A stretch of 32,787 nucleotides of DNA, taken from positions 1 through 32,787 of the IMG/VR virus record IMGVR_UViG_3300034175_000001; one strand, given 5' to 3'. Under the pieces are notes generated by a model. It was not told the origin of the DNA, made no database searches, and worked only from the letters and a program-made list of their open reading frames with translations. The translations under genes and the position numbers were made by a program. The stretch is from a virus. Below are positions 20,791 to 29,800 of the stretch, one piece after another (position 1 is the stretch's first letter; every line of letters starts with the position of its first letter).

Positions 20791-21201
20791 TCAATGATAT
20801 GATTCTGTATTATCTAGGGTGAAGTTAAGGGGTTCTTTACCAGCTGTCTTAATGACCTGCAGCTTGAAGTAGATACGTGATGCTGTATCAGTGATCTTAT
20901 CATCGTAGCTCTGTTCAGCTAGTTTGGCGAACTCTACTGCAGCCTTATAGTATGTCTTAAACGGTGGACTCATAGCGGTCATAGCCATGATGTGGCTCTT
21001 GATGACTGGTATCTTACGTTCATGTGACTTCTTACAGAACTTGATCAGAGCCGATGTGGTTGATCCATCCTCATTGAAGTATTCTTCTTCGATTAGTGGA
21101 TCTTCCAAGAGTAGTACCGGTGAGCCTTCGTTCACATCCTCTGGGACACGAGCGTAGACTTCTTCTCCGTTGCTGAGCTTGATGATTGAGTAAAGCTTCA
21201 T
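20791..21201 (-). CDS. Sm-like small protein between uvsW and gp55
   Basis: A 136-residue protein whose first 50 residues (IIKLSNGEEVYARVPEDV ... VLLLEDPLIEEE) have the strand pattern of an Sm/LSm-like barrel; the remainder is helical (FKTYYKAAVEFAKLAEQSYDD). Genes of this kind occur beside uvsW in many marine T4-like phages with no known role. RNA binding is plausible from the fold alone. The start overlaps the uvsW stop (ATGA). A perfect promoter on the opposite strand points into its 3' end. Confidence 0.72.
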   Translation of the reverse strand: MKLYSIIKLSNGEEVYARVPEDVNEGSPVLLLEDPLIEEEYFNEDGSTTSALIKFCKKSHERKIPVIKSHIMAMTAMSPPFKTYYKAAVEFAKLAEQSYDDKITDTASRIYFKLQVIKTAGKEPLNFTLDNTESYH

Positions 21202-22646
21202 ACGTTAAGGTTCACTTTATGGATACGGTATTCGAACTGCTCTTCAGCGTAGATCTTAATGCGCTCTACGAAGTGACGAAGAGTATGGTTCTGTTTTGAC
21301 TTCCAACTAAGGTCGTCAGCGATATCATAGAGCGTCATATTCAGCTTAGTAGTCGACTTCCTAAGTCCTCGGCCGATGCTCTGAAGCACCTTGATGCGAG
21401 CCTTAGAAGGCGATGAGAATACAACGTTATGCAGATTCTTGATGTTGATGCCGGTTGAGAATGTTCCGCTTGAACAGACTGCAATGGCATTACTCTCGGT
21501 CTCGAGGATCTTACGAATGACCTCACGAGCATCTGCATCCACCTTACCAGAGACGAAGTAGACCGGACGGTCCGTCGTGTCCTTGATCAGTTTAGCTAAT
21601 GGTTCGCCGTGCTTTTCCACGAACTGGAACAAGATGAGGGTGTTACCCTTAAGGTTTGCAGCCAGATTGCGAATGAATTTGTTACGTGCTTCGCTAGTAA
21701 CGATGTAGTTCAGCTCATCGTCGTATGCTCCGTTGGCTGCCGTCATCTTGCAGATCTCATCTGGGTGACGAAGGACTAGAGCTTCTACCTGGAGCTTAGC
21801 GATAACACCCTGGTCCATCAGTTCCTTAGTCGTAATGACCTTATGGACCTGGCCGAATAGACCTTCGAGGACTAGCTTGTTAGTCTCTGTTCCGTCCAGA
21901 GTACCAGTTAGACCGACACGGTACGGACAATCAGTTAGCTTAGTCATAAGGGTCGTTAGAGACTTCGCTTTGAAGCCGTGTGCTTCGTCTCCGATAACCA
22001 GCTTAAAGCGATTGAACCAAGTCTTTGGAAGCTGATACACTGACTGCCAAGTGGTTACGACTACTGGCTTGTCGGTGTTTTTGTCGTGCCCTGAGTAGAT
22101 CCGATGCACGTTCTTCTCAGAGTTAAATCCATACTCTTCGAAGTCTCCGAACATCTGATTAACGAGTGACGTGGTAGGCACTACGACTAGAGTTGGTACG
22201 TTGAAGTAACGAATCAGCAGATAGATGATGAAGCTCTTACCCGAAGCAGTCGGTGAGAGCAACAGTGTCCTACGCTTCTGAACCGCCTTAATGAAAGCGT
22301 CCATCTGGTGACCGTGAGGAGTGAGGGTTGGATTGAGCTTCTGTACGAAAGCAAGAGCATCATCCATATTGAATGGAGTGTCTCTAAACTTCGGTGGAAT
22401 GACAAGCATGTACTGTCGCTCATAACAGAACTTAGCGAGCTTTGGAAGTAAACCAGCATAGAGGAGGGCATTATAAGGATTAAAGAGCCTTATCTTGCCA
22501 TCCCACATGCCACATTTGAACTTAGGCATGAACTTGTAACCAGGTACGAAGAAAGTGAAGTAGTCACTGACTTCCTGAGCGATACCAGCGTCGCATACTA
22601 CGCGAAGGTTAACATCGTCAATGTACTCAATTGTAATCGTATCCAA
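21198..22646 (-). CDS. uvsW: UvsW, recombination helicase
   Basis: A superfamily-2 helicase of 482 residues (T4: 503). Motif I SPTASGKS is at 131-138, motif II DEAH at 220-223, motif VI QSIGRGLRK near residue 428. T4 UvsW unwinds branched DNA and R-loops and controls the switch from origin- to recombination-dependent replication. The TTG start (22646) is supported because the first 60 residues align with T4 UvsW (YIDDVNLRVVCD; FTFFVPGYKFMPKFKCGMWDGKIRL), and the next methionine is 39 residues on. GGA lies seven bases upstream. Confidence 0.95.
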   Translation of the reverse strand: MDTITIEYIDDVNLRVVCDAGIAQEVSDYFTFFVPGYKFMPKFKCGMWDGKIRLFNPYNALLYAGLLPKLAKFCYERQYMLVIPPKFRDTPFNMDDALAFVQKLNPTLTPHGHQMDAFIKAVQKRRTLLLSPTASGKSFIIYLLIRYFNVPTLVVVPTTSLVNQMFGDFEEYGFNSEKNVHRIYSGHDKNTDKPVVVTTWQSVYQLPKTWFNRFKLVIGDEAHGFKAKSLTTLMTKLTDCPYRVGLTGTLDGTETNKLVLEGLFGQVHKVITTKELMDQGVIAKLQVEALVLRHPDEICKMTAANGAYDDELNYIVTSEARNKFIRNLAANLKGNTLILFQFVEKHGEPLAKLIKDTTDRPVYFVSGKVDADAREVIRKILETESNAIAVCSSGTFSTGINIKNLHNVVFSSPSKARIKVLQSIGRGLRKSTTKLNMTLYDIADDLSWKSKQNHTLRHFVERIKIYAEEQFEYRIHKVNLNV

Positions 22647-22647
22647 C

Positions 22648-23082
22648 TTATGATCCGTTCATGAACCTCATATAGTCGACGGCTGTTTTAACTTGGAACC
22701 CGAGTCGTTGGATAACTTCCATGATAGACTTAAGAGTCTCGACTTTCTCGTTTTGCATGCCAATCTTAAGACTGAGTGTGATCATGTCTTTATCAGCATC
22801 GATCCAAGGACCTACATCGGACTTAATGATTCGGCCCTTAGGAGGTAGCACCCAACCCTTATCGTGTTGCTCTTGGGTTGGACCATCGATATAGAATAAT
22901 TGTTTGTCTAACTTAAGCTCTTTGAGCTCTGCTTCGTATTTCTTAAGTAGCAGTCTCTCGTGAGAGAGGATCTTAGCGTACTTGGCGTGCATCTGAGGAA
23001 TGCCTAGGGCAACTACATCGAGTTTGCCTTTGTCCAGCTGAGAGTCTTGGTCCCACTCTGTGAAGATGTCTTCTAGTTTCAT
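22648..23082 (-). CDS. uvsY: UvsY, recombination mediator
   Basis: A 144-residue protein (T4: 137) starting MKLEDIFTEWDQDSQLDKGKL. It keeps the T4 UvsY layout: N-terminal MKLEDI, a helical region MHAKYAKILSHERLLLKKYEAEL, an SADKDM-like patch (DADKDMITLSLKIG) and C-terminal RLGFQVKTAVDYMRFMNG. UvsY loads UvsX recombinase on gp32-covered single strands. Promoter P9 lies upstream. The order uvsY-uvsW-gp55-gp47-gp46 resembles that of cyanophages. Confidence 0.93.
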   Translation of the reverse strand: MKLEDIFTEWDQDSQLDKGKLDVVALGIPQMHAKYAKILSHERLLLKKYEAELKELKLDKQLFYIDGPTQEQHDKGWVLPPKGRIIKSDVGPWIDADKDMITLSLKIGMQNEKVETLKSIMEVIQRLGFQVKTAVDYMRFMNGS

Positions 23083-23109
23083 GATGTCCGTTTGTCAATA
23101 TCTAATCAT

Positions 23110-23138
23110 TATATAACATACTTTCGTCAAAATGTCAA
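23110..23138 (-). promoter_or_regulatory. sigma70-type promoter (P9) for uvsY-uvsW
   Basis: Minus strand: TTGACA (23138-23133), 17-bp spacer starting TTTTGAC, TATATA (23115-23110), with TATAAT two bases further on. Its -35 overlaps the stop codon of the tail-tube-like gene. It separates late structural genes from recombination genes. Confidence 0.75.
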
Positions 23139-23647
23139 CTGTTTTTTACAGATGCAACAACAAAATCGGTGTATGTAAATGTAGCTTGACATGTTATGAC
23201 CGGCACACCTTCAGTTACAGAGGTAAGAGTTGGTGCAGTCAGAACAATTGGGAAAGCATCTTGGAATGTAAAGCGCATGTTCTTATTACGCATACCAGTC
23301 ATAGTACTGACAGTGATATCAGATGTAGTCTTCACCCAGCGTGATGTAAGAATCTCATCAGTGACACGTTCTTTGTATTCATCAAAGGTGCTAGGGAATC
23401 CTAGTCCACGCATCCAGTCATGGATCTCCATATAGCCGCTAAGATCTTCATCGACTATAAAGGTAACGTTGAGGTCACCATAGTTCAGATGATCGCCTGG
23501 AACTGGAATCGTGTTGAATGGATTCTCAGTATCAGCCACACCCAGTGAGAGTGATGGTAGGGATATCGTCTGTGTAAAGAACGTGAGATATGGAGCCTCA
23601 GCAATATGGAACTGAAAGTTATTTCCGTTCAACAGATTGTAGTTCAT
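23135..23647 (-). CDS. Tail-tube-like virion protein
   Basis: A 170-residue protein. NFQFHIAEAPYLTFFTQTISLP, IPVPGDHLNYGDLNVTFIVDED and YMEIHDWMRGLGFP form a phage tail-tube-type beta pattern: N-terminal strand with aromatic face, IP..G..L.Y..L.VTF..DE, then a Y-EI-W helix. It may be the tail tube (gp19-like) or a related baseplate/tail-terminus component; sequence identity to T4 gp19 is not visible. I place the start at the second of two adjacent ATGs (23647), seven bases after AGGAG. It has its own late promoter and follows the gp23 terminator, so it is probably transcribed separately. Confidence 0.6.
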   Translation of the reverse strand: MNYNLLNGNNFQFHIAEAPYLTFFTQTISLPSLSLGVADTENPFNTIPVPGDHLNYGDLNVTFIVDEDLSGYMEIHDWMRGLGFPSTFDEYKERVTDEILTSRWVKTTSDITVSTMTGMRNKNMRFTFQDAFPIVLTAPTLTSVTEGVPVITCQATFTYTDFVVASVKNS

Positions 23648-23665
23648 CATAGTCTCCTTTCCAGC

Positions 23666-23673
23666 TATTTATG
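23666..23673 (-). promoter_or_regulatory. T4-type late promoter CATAAATA
   Basis: CATAAATA on the minus strand, downstream of the gp23 terminator and 26 bases before the tail-tube-like gene, with AGGAG following. It is well placed for gp55-dependent late transcription. Confidence 0.75.
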
Positions 23674-23676
23674 CAC

Positions 23677-23709
23677 AAAAAAAGAGGGACCCGGTTTCCC
23701 GAGCCCCTC
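23677..23709 (-). terminator. Strong intrinsic terminator after gp23
   Basis: Minus strand: an 11-bp stem (GAGGGGCTCGG at 23709-23699 with CCGGGTCCCTC at 23694-23684, two wobble pairs) closes a GAAA tetraloop and is followed by seven Ts. Textbook rho-independent terminator isolating the highly expressed capsid gene. Confidence 0.92.
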
Positions 23710-23736
23710 CAAGTTTTCGTCTGGTTAACCCAGATC

Positions 23737-25080
23737 TTACATTAGGTTCGCGACTGCGATACGACGGTAGTAGACGTTCGCGTTAGCGTTAAGAGCACCA
23801 AGACCCTTGGTTAGACCTTCTGCGTATGGGTTTGCAACCATACCGTAGCGGGTCTTGAAACCGATCTTTGGCTGGAAGCTCTGTGGATCGATTGCCTTGA
23901 CCATCTGTAGTGGTACGTATGGGCAATAGAACAGACCAGCGTCGAATGGGTTGGTTCCCTTGAAGCCGACAGTCAGATAGTTACCACCGATCGCGTATGG
24001 ATCGATATAAACCTTAAGACGACCGTTAAGAACACCTGCGAAGGTGTTGCCGGTATCGTCAATCGTCATGTTGTTGTTACGGTCAAGAGCTGGGGTGTAA
24101 TCCAGAACACCTGCCATCTGAAGAGCAGAAGCTACGTCTGCAGAACAGATAACGATGTTACCCTTACCACGACGAGTGTCCTTAGCGATCTGGTTAGCTT
24201 CACGCTCAAGCTGGAACATAAGACCCTTGAACTTCTCTACTGACCAACGGCCGTTAGAATCGGTATCAAGATCGAATACGCCTGCAGTTGCAGTGTCTAC
24301 CTGTGCGCCTGGCTTTGCGATGATGTTGACAGTACGTACAACTTCACGGTTGATCTCAGCTAGGATCTCGGTTGAGAGGATATTTGAAAGCTCAGTTTCA
24401 GCATCCAGACCGTGAACAGCCTTAAGATCCTGTGCGAGCTCCATGCTGTACTCAGCCTTCAGCGCACGGCCACCAGCAGTTACAGTAACCTTCTCGATGC
24501 TGAATGCCATTTCAGCGAATGCTGCGTTAGCGTCAGTACCAAGTGCCTCGAGCTGTGCAGTGCCCATCGTCGAACCGGTGTTGTAGGTATTAACTACGCC
24601 AGTTGGAAGAGTACCGACATGCTTCTGACCTACGGTGTTAGCACCTGAGGTTACAGAAGAGAATGCAGTGTTAACTTCGTTGTAGAAGGTTTCTGCACCA
24701 GTCTGGTTCGTGTAGCGCGAACGCATTGCGAAGATAAGACCGGTTGGACCGCTCATTGGCTGAACACCAGCAATGTCGTATGCCATAAGGTTAGGCATCG
24801 AACGGCGAACTAGTGAGATGAGAATTGGGTCGAATGCATTGATGTTACCACCAGTGCCGCCGTTTGCAGAAGAGTTACCCCAGTTGTTAGTTGAGATTGG
24901 CTGCTCTGAAAGTAGGCTTGATGATTGACCGTGTGCAGCGTCATCACGAAGAGCACGCTCGGTGTTCTCCAGAATCTGTGCAGTTACGGAACGACGGTGT
25001 GCGTCCTTGATTGGTGCTAGATCCTCGTGCTCAAGAATCGGCGCCCACTTCTTTTGAGTTTCCTCAGTTAGGCTAAACAT
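23737..25080 (-). CDS. 23: gp23, major capsid protein
   Basis: A 447-residue major head protein of the T4 type. It starts MFSLTEETQKKWAPILEHED at ATG 25080, seven bases after GGGAG; a TTG further upstream lies inside the late promoter and is rejected. DPILISLVRRSMPNLMAYDI and GVQPMSGPTGLIFAMRSRY are hallmark gp23 segments. An LSE site at residues 57-59 fits the gp21 prohead-protease consensus (L/I-x-E), so the first 59 residues are probably removed, close to the T4 cut after residue 65. Late promoter upstream, strong terminator downstream. Confidence 0.97.
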   Translation of the reverse strand: MFSLTEETQKKWAPILEHEDLAPIKDAHRRSVTAQILENTERALRDDAAHGQSSSLLSEQPISTNNWGNSSANGGTGGNINAFDPILISLVRRSMPNLMAYDIAGVQPMSGPTGLIFAMRSRYTNQTGAETFYNEVNTAFSSVTSGANTVGQKHVGTLPTGVVNTYNTGSTMGTAQLEALGTDANAAFAEMAFSIEKVTVTAGGRALKAEYSMELAQDLKAVHGLDAETELSNILSTEILAEINREVVRTVNIIAKPGAQVDTATAGVFDLDTDSNGRWSVEKFKGLMFQLEREANQIAKDTRRGKGNIVICSADVASALQMAGVLDYTPALDRNNNMTIDDTGNTFAGVLNGRLKVYIDPYAIGGNYLTVGFKGTNPFDAGLFYCPYVPLQMVKAIDPQSFQPKIGFKTRYGMVANPYAEGLTKGLGALNANANVYYRRIAVANLM

Positions 25081-25112
25081 TAGTTGCTCCCTTAAATCCT
25101 GGGTGTTTCTTT

Positions 25113-25120
25113 TATTTATA
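25113..25120 (-). promoter_or_regulatory. T4 late promoter TATAAATA for gp23
   Basis: An exact T4 late-promoter consensus on the minus strand between gp22 and gp23, 33 bases before the gp23 ATG, followed by GGGAG. Confidence 0.9.
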
Positions 25121-25140
25121 CTCAGCAATTCTTAAGCGGC

Positions 25141-26130
25141 TTATTGGCCACGAACGCTGCGTGAGATTGCTGCCTTGTAACGGGCTACGTCTGAGTCTAG
25201 AACTACTTCTGGTGCATTTGCGCCAGCTGCAGTTGCTGGGTCAGACTCTTCGACTAGGATACCAGTTGATGAAGCGGTCTTCGCACCAACAACAGACTCC
25301 TTGATGATGTTTACCGATGCCGTGAATGCATCGATGTCGCCGTTAAATTCAACAGCCTCAACGAGTGAACGTAGCTTTTCAGATGAGGTAAGTGCTAGGC
25401 CTTCGCACACTGAATTAACCAGTTCATTCTTCTGACTCTCAAGGACACTGCCCTTAAGTTCAGCATTCTCGGTTAGTGACGCATCCAAGCGAGTCTCAAG
25501 ATCAGCGACCTTGGTTGCAAGCTCTTCAACAACATCAACCTTATCCTCTGGCATATTGATGTAATGCTCAGCGAATAGATTCTTTAGACCGTCCATGAAG
25601 TCTTCCATGAGCTCGTTACGTAGCGCAGACTCAACTGCTACTTCGTTTTCTGCGAGCCATGACTCTACAACAGCGTCTAGATAAGCGTCTACCTTAGTAG
25701 CCATCTCTTCTTCAAGCTGGATGTATGCTTCATCGAGCTTAGTGTTCATCTCGTCGATGAGCTCTTCACGCTCAACTACAAGACGTGACTCTAGGGCAGC
25801 CTCGAATAGGGTGGAAACCGAAGTCTTAACTTCTTCTGAAAGGTCTTCACCTTCGCCAAAGATTAGACCTAGGTCTTCCTTAACAGACTCCTTCATAGCA
25901 GTCGATGCAGCCGATGGCTTCATGTTGAGCGTTGACTGGTTTGAACCAGATACATTGCCAACACCGTCAGCTTCGTGACCGATCTGTGCTTGAACGTCAT
26001 TAAGGTAATGCGATAGATCCTCAATGCTCATGCCTGAAAGCTTCAGGATAGCTTTGTTGAGCATCTCAGTCTTGTTCTGCGGGCGAAGGGTTGCCTGCGC
26101 CGCCGAATCTTCTTGAACTTGCTTCGTCAT
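25141..26130 (-). CDS. 22: gp22-like prohead core scaffold
   Basis: A 329-residue, acidic, largely helical protein located exactly between gp21 and gp23, the T4 slot for scaffold gp22 (269 aa). Residues about 95-245 are rich in E, L and K with heptad-like spacing (SRLVVEREELIDEMNTKLDE; EELATKVADLETRLDA), fitting a coiled-coil core protein that gp21 later degrades. Identification rests on position and composition more than on residue identity. AAGGA precedes the ATG, and a TATAAATA box lies 26 bases upstream. Confidence 0.85.
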   Translation of the reverse strand: MTKQVQEDSAAQATLRPQNKTEMLNKAILKLSGMSIEDLSHYLNDVQAQIGHEADGVGNVSGSNQSTLNMKPSAASTAMKESVKEDLGLIFGEGEDLSEEVKTSVSTLFEAALESRLVVEREELIDEMNTKLDEAYIQLEEEMATKVDAYLDAVVESWLAENEVAVESALRNELMEDFMDGLKNLFAEHYINMPEDKVDVVEELATKVADLETRLDASLTENAELKGSVLESQKNELVNSVCEGLALTSSEKLRSLVEAVEFNGDIDAFTASVNIIKESVVGAKTASSTGILVEESDPATAAGANAPEVVLDSDVARYKAAISRSVRGQ

Positions 26131-26155
26131 CGAAGGGTTTCCTTTGATTTTCTAG

Positions 26156-26163
26156 TATTTATA
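26156..26163 (-). promoter_or_regulatory. T4 late promoter TATAAATA for gp22
   Basis: An exact TATAAATA on the minus strand in the 45-base gap between gp21 and gp22, with AAGGA and the ATG following. Confidence 0.88.
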
Positions 26164-26175
26164 AGTTGTGTTATT

Positions 26176-26844
26176 TTAACGCGAACGATTGCTGATCGTG
26201 GCTAGGAACCTCTCAAAGAGCTGTACCTTACGCTCAGCGATCATCTTTGCTGGCATCTTCTTCATCGACTCAGCAAGCCTTTCAATCGGCTGCTCCGACC
26301 ATGTAGCACTAATCGGATCAAAGATCCAGTTAACACCCTCCATGATACCTTCTACGAAAGCATCTGGAGCTGAAGGATCTGCTACGACATCAGCCGCAGT
26401 AGCTAGACGGAAGTCACTCTGGACTCGCATCACGCCTTCAACCATCTTTAGACTTCCCATGCCACGAGATGAAACACCAAGTGATCCACCAGCATTTAGA
26501 AGACCTTCAACGATCTTACCCATAGGCAGATCGGTTAGAACCTTAGACTTACCGATGAAGTTATCACCATCACGGCGCATCGACTCGTGCATAACACAGA
26601 CTCGATCAAAGTTAATGGCAGGACCATCCGGATGACCTAGTTCACCCCATGCGCGCTTCTTTTCGATATTCTCGCGCATGTAGCGATTTACTTCAGTCTC
26701 TAGTACGGCAGTATCATACACTCGACCGTTACGGTTCTTGAGGTTACCTTGTAGATAGGTCCCCTCAAGATAAAGATGCTTCTTACCGCCAACTTCCTCA
26801 GTAATGAACTTAGTATCTTCGAGAGTCTCGCAGATAAGTTTCAT
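26176..26844 (-). CDS. 21: gp21, prohead protease
   Basis: A 222-residue protein (T4: 212) of the herpesvirus-assemblin-like prohead protease family. RNGRVYDTAVLETEVNRYM, GELGHPDGPAINFDRV (likely catalytic H71) and GGSLGVSSRGMGSL (candidate nucleophile S125 or S126) are the conserved blocks. It cleaves scaffold and capsid proteins at L/I-x-E sites during head maturation. GAGGA lies eight bases before the ATG. It is followed by gp22 and gp23 in T4 order. Confidence 0.94.
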   Translation of the reverse strand: MKLICETLEDTKFITEEVGGKKHLYLEGTYLQGNLKNRNGRVYDTAVLETEVNRYMRENIEKKRAWGELGHPDGPAINFDRVCVMHESMRRDGDNFIGKSKVLTDLPMGKIVEGLLNAGGSLGVSSRGMGSLKMVEGVMRVQSDFRLATAADVVADPSAPDAFVEGIMEGVNWIFDPISATWSEQPIERLAESMKKMPAKMIAERKVQLFERFLATISNRSR

Positions 26845-26864
26845 TTTAGTTTCCTCTTTTGTTT

Positions 26865-26872
26865 TATTTATC
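26865..26872 (-). promoter_or_regulatory. T4-type late promoter GATAAATA for gp21
   Basis: GATAAATA (7/8) on the minus strand in the 39-base gap between the giant adhesin and gp21, with GAGGA and the ATG following. Confidence 0.75.
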
Positions 26873-26883
26873 GGAACTATTAC

Positions 26884-29800
26884 TTAAGGAGTTACTGCAC
26901 CAAACGATACGTCATCGAAGGCTACGCCAAGCCTATTCCAGAACCTTACATAACCACGACCTGGAGCTCCAGGGTTCGCTGGGAACAGGTTAACACCACC
27001 ATTCAGATGCAGGGTAGCCGTGGTAGCATTCGGGAATCGAATCTCGACACGATCACCAGATGCAAGAAGCTTAGGCCATGGCACAAAGTTGATGTTGTTC
27101 ATCACGGTTGCTACGTTATTAGCTACAACGAAGTTGCTGAAACGATCACCAGCCTGGGATAGCCTCATACCGTTAGCACCAGTAGCATCACTGTTGTAAC
27201 CAATGTTGTAACCACCCGGAGACACACCGTCTGGGATGGTGAAGCCGATAGCAGCTGGGAAGGTGTTACCAATCGATACCCAACCAGTATCAGCCGTAGT
27301 CTGACCTGCACCGAACTTCTTGAGCGTTACTGAGATAGCAATGGTGCTCGAGTTGTTGTTAACACTATCAAATGCCCTTACGATAACATTGTAGATATTA
27401 TCCTTACCGACATCTTCAGGAGTTGCATAGGTCTTTACACCGTTGTCCTTCCAACGAAGGATGTTACCGCTTACTTCGAAGTGAGTAGCATCTTCACCAC
27501 CATCGACAGACCATGTAACAGTCTTAGACGTAGTCAGAGTGACTGCTAGCGGTAGACCCTCGTACAGCCTTACAGCTGGTGTCGTAGTGATGACTGGCGG
27601 TGACTGATCGATGATTGGATATCCAGCCTGAACTTCAGCTGTAGTTGAGATCATCGAAACTAGACCACCAGGACCGGATACACCGACCTGACAGGTTACT
27701 ACACCAATGATCTGAACATTAGCTGCAATAGGATTGTTCAGAGCCACCTGACGTACACCGTTAACACTCCACTCAGTTGAGAAGACGTTACCGTTAATTG
27801 TGTTAGCGTTTACAGTAAACGTACTACCAGGACCACCGATAAGTGGCGTGATAGATGGCTGACTTACAAAGGCTGGCTTTGGTAGAGTTGAACCCTCAAG
27901 CTGCAGCTTCTTGTTACGGATAGTCATATAACGAGGAGAAGCACGATCACCAGTCCAACGATTAGAGATCCAGCTACCATACTGAACAGAGCCGTAGTTG
28001 ATATCAGAAGTGATACTGTACCAGCAGAACTCGTTACCAACAGCGCTTTCAATCCTATCAAGATAGGTCCTCATAACCTCGCCGATACGTGGATCCTGCC
28101 ACCAAGCGATCATAGCTCGGACGACGTTTGGATGGATGCCTGCGCCTCCGCCCTTTGCTCCCCAGTTACGACTCTCGAAGAAGAGATGCTGGTTAGCTTC
28201 GTAAGCCATAAGCTTAATAGCGTTTGGACTTAGACCATTATCGATGCAGAGCTGCTTGATCTGATCCTTATTTGCCACGTATGAATTAGCAACCGGACCT
28301 GCTGCCATAGTGATATGAGTGAATAGATCAGTCTTCCAAGTCTCGATATCAGTGTTACTACCGAATACATTGTCCTTACGAGCAGGAGCTGGACCGTTCC
28401 AGAATGGAGAAGGATTATTGTACTTAGAAGGAGAATATGATTCTACACTGTTACCACCAACACCATCGCCGATGTATGGAGCGACAGCAATACGCTTAGT
28501 GTAAGCGGCTGCATTGTTGAAGGTGAACCTGGTCGCCTGCCCCTGGATGCTTCCGGTCTGTCCACCAATAACGGTAATCAGATCGTCTGGCTTGTCTGCG
28601 TAGATCGGCTGAGCGAGCATAAAGATCTCTTTACTACGCTGAGCCTGCATCTTCATACGAGCCTGACCACCATCCTGCTCTTGGACGTACCAAGGATTAT
28701 ATGATGGCTTACCATTGAAGTAGTTAACGCCATTGATACTTGGCATCCAAGAAACAGTTAGTGCTGCACCTGGAGCTGGTTCGTTGCGCCACTTGTAGTA
28801 AGTTGGAACATTGTTAGCATTGTTAGAGACATAACCCCAGAAGATATCTGTCTTAGCAATGGTGCCGTTGTTGTTGGCATCAACCATCTGCGTACCATCT
28901 GCGTTCATCACGTAAGTATCAGCAGTGGTGAAGTCCTGGTTCTCACGATAACCATCTGCAAGAGTCTGACGGTAGTATGAGTTACCATTAGTGTCAGTGA
29001 TCTTACCAACAGTTAGCCACTTATTCGACCAATCATTGACGATAGTCGTTGAGTCGGTGTGAATAGCATTAGTAGCCGTCGACGTAGTATGAGTGATAGT
29101 CTCAGTACGCTGAACAGTAATTGGCTGAGTAGTCTTAGCTAGCCAGAAGCCAGTGATGACAGGAGTATCAGCTGGGAACAGAGCTGCTGGATCCCAGAAC
29201 TTAAGCTTAGTGATGTCACCATTGATTGGAATAGTACCACCGCCGTAGTTACGAGCGAATCCATCATAACGAACCTGGTTGGTCTGTGAGAACAGATCGT
29301 TCCAAAGCTCGTTAGAGTACTCGACGAAGAGCCTTAGACCATTAGCAAGACCGTCATGGAAGGTCTGGATGCAGTCTTGGACATACGCGTCTGAAGTGCT
29401 GTATGGAATGGTTACATAAGCATCACAGTTGGTCTTGTTGCAAAGATCGATCATGGTCTCGAATGACCAAGCAGCCCTTACGTTACCAATACCACGACCG
29501 CGATCAGCTGGGGTAGAAAGATAAGGAGCAACCTTGCCTTTGTATATGTTACAACCGTTACCACCCATAAGATCCATGAAACGGATACCTACGCACTGGC
29601 TCTTGTAGTCCTCTAGATACAGTGGCTGCCATACACCAGATACGTTCTGCTCACTCTCACCATCCTTGATGATCTGACACAGAATACCTTCTGGCGGAAC
29701 TGGTACACCCTCGTCCTTGAACTGCACACTAAAGATACCATTGATCGACGAGTCCTGAAGCAAGACCCTCTGGGTATATACACCATTAACTAGCGTACGC

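Noticed and set aside
25081-25128. Longer gp23 frame beginning at a TTG at 25128
   Set aside because: That start lies upstream of and within the TATAAATA late promoter; the ATG at 25080 has GGGAG and matches the T4 N-terminus.
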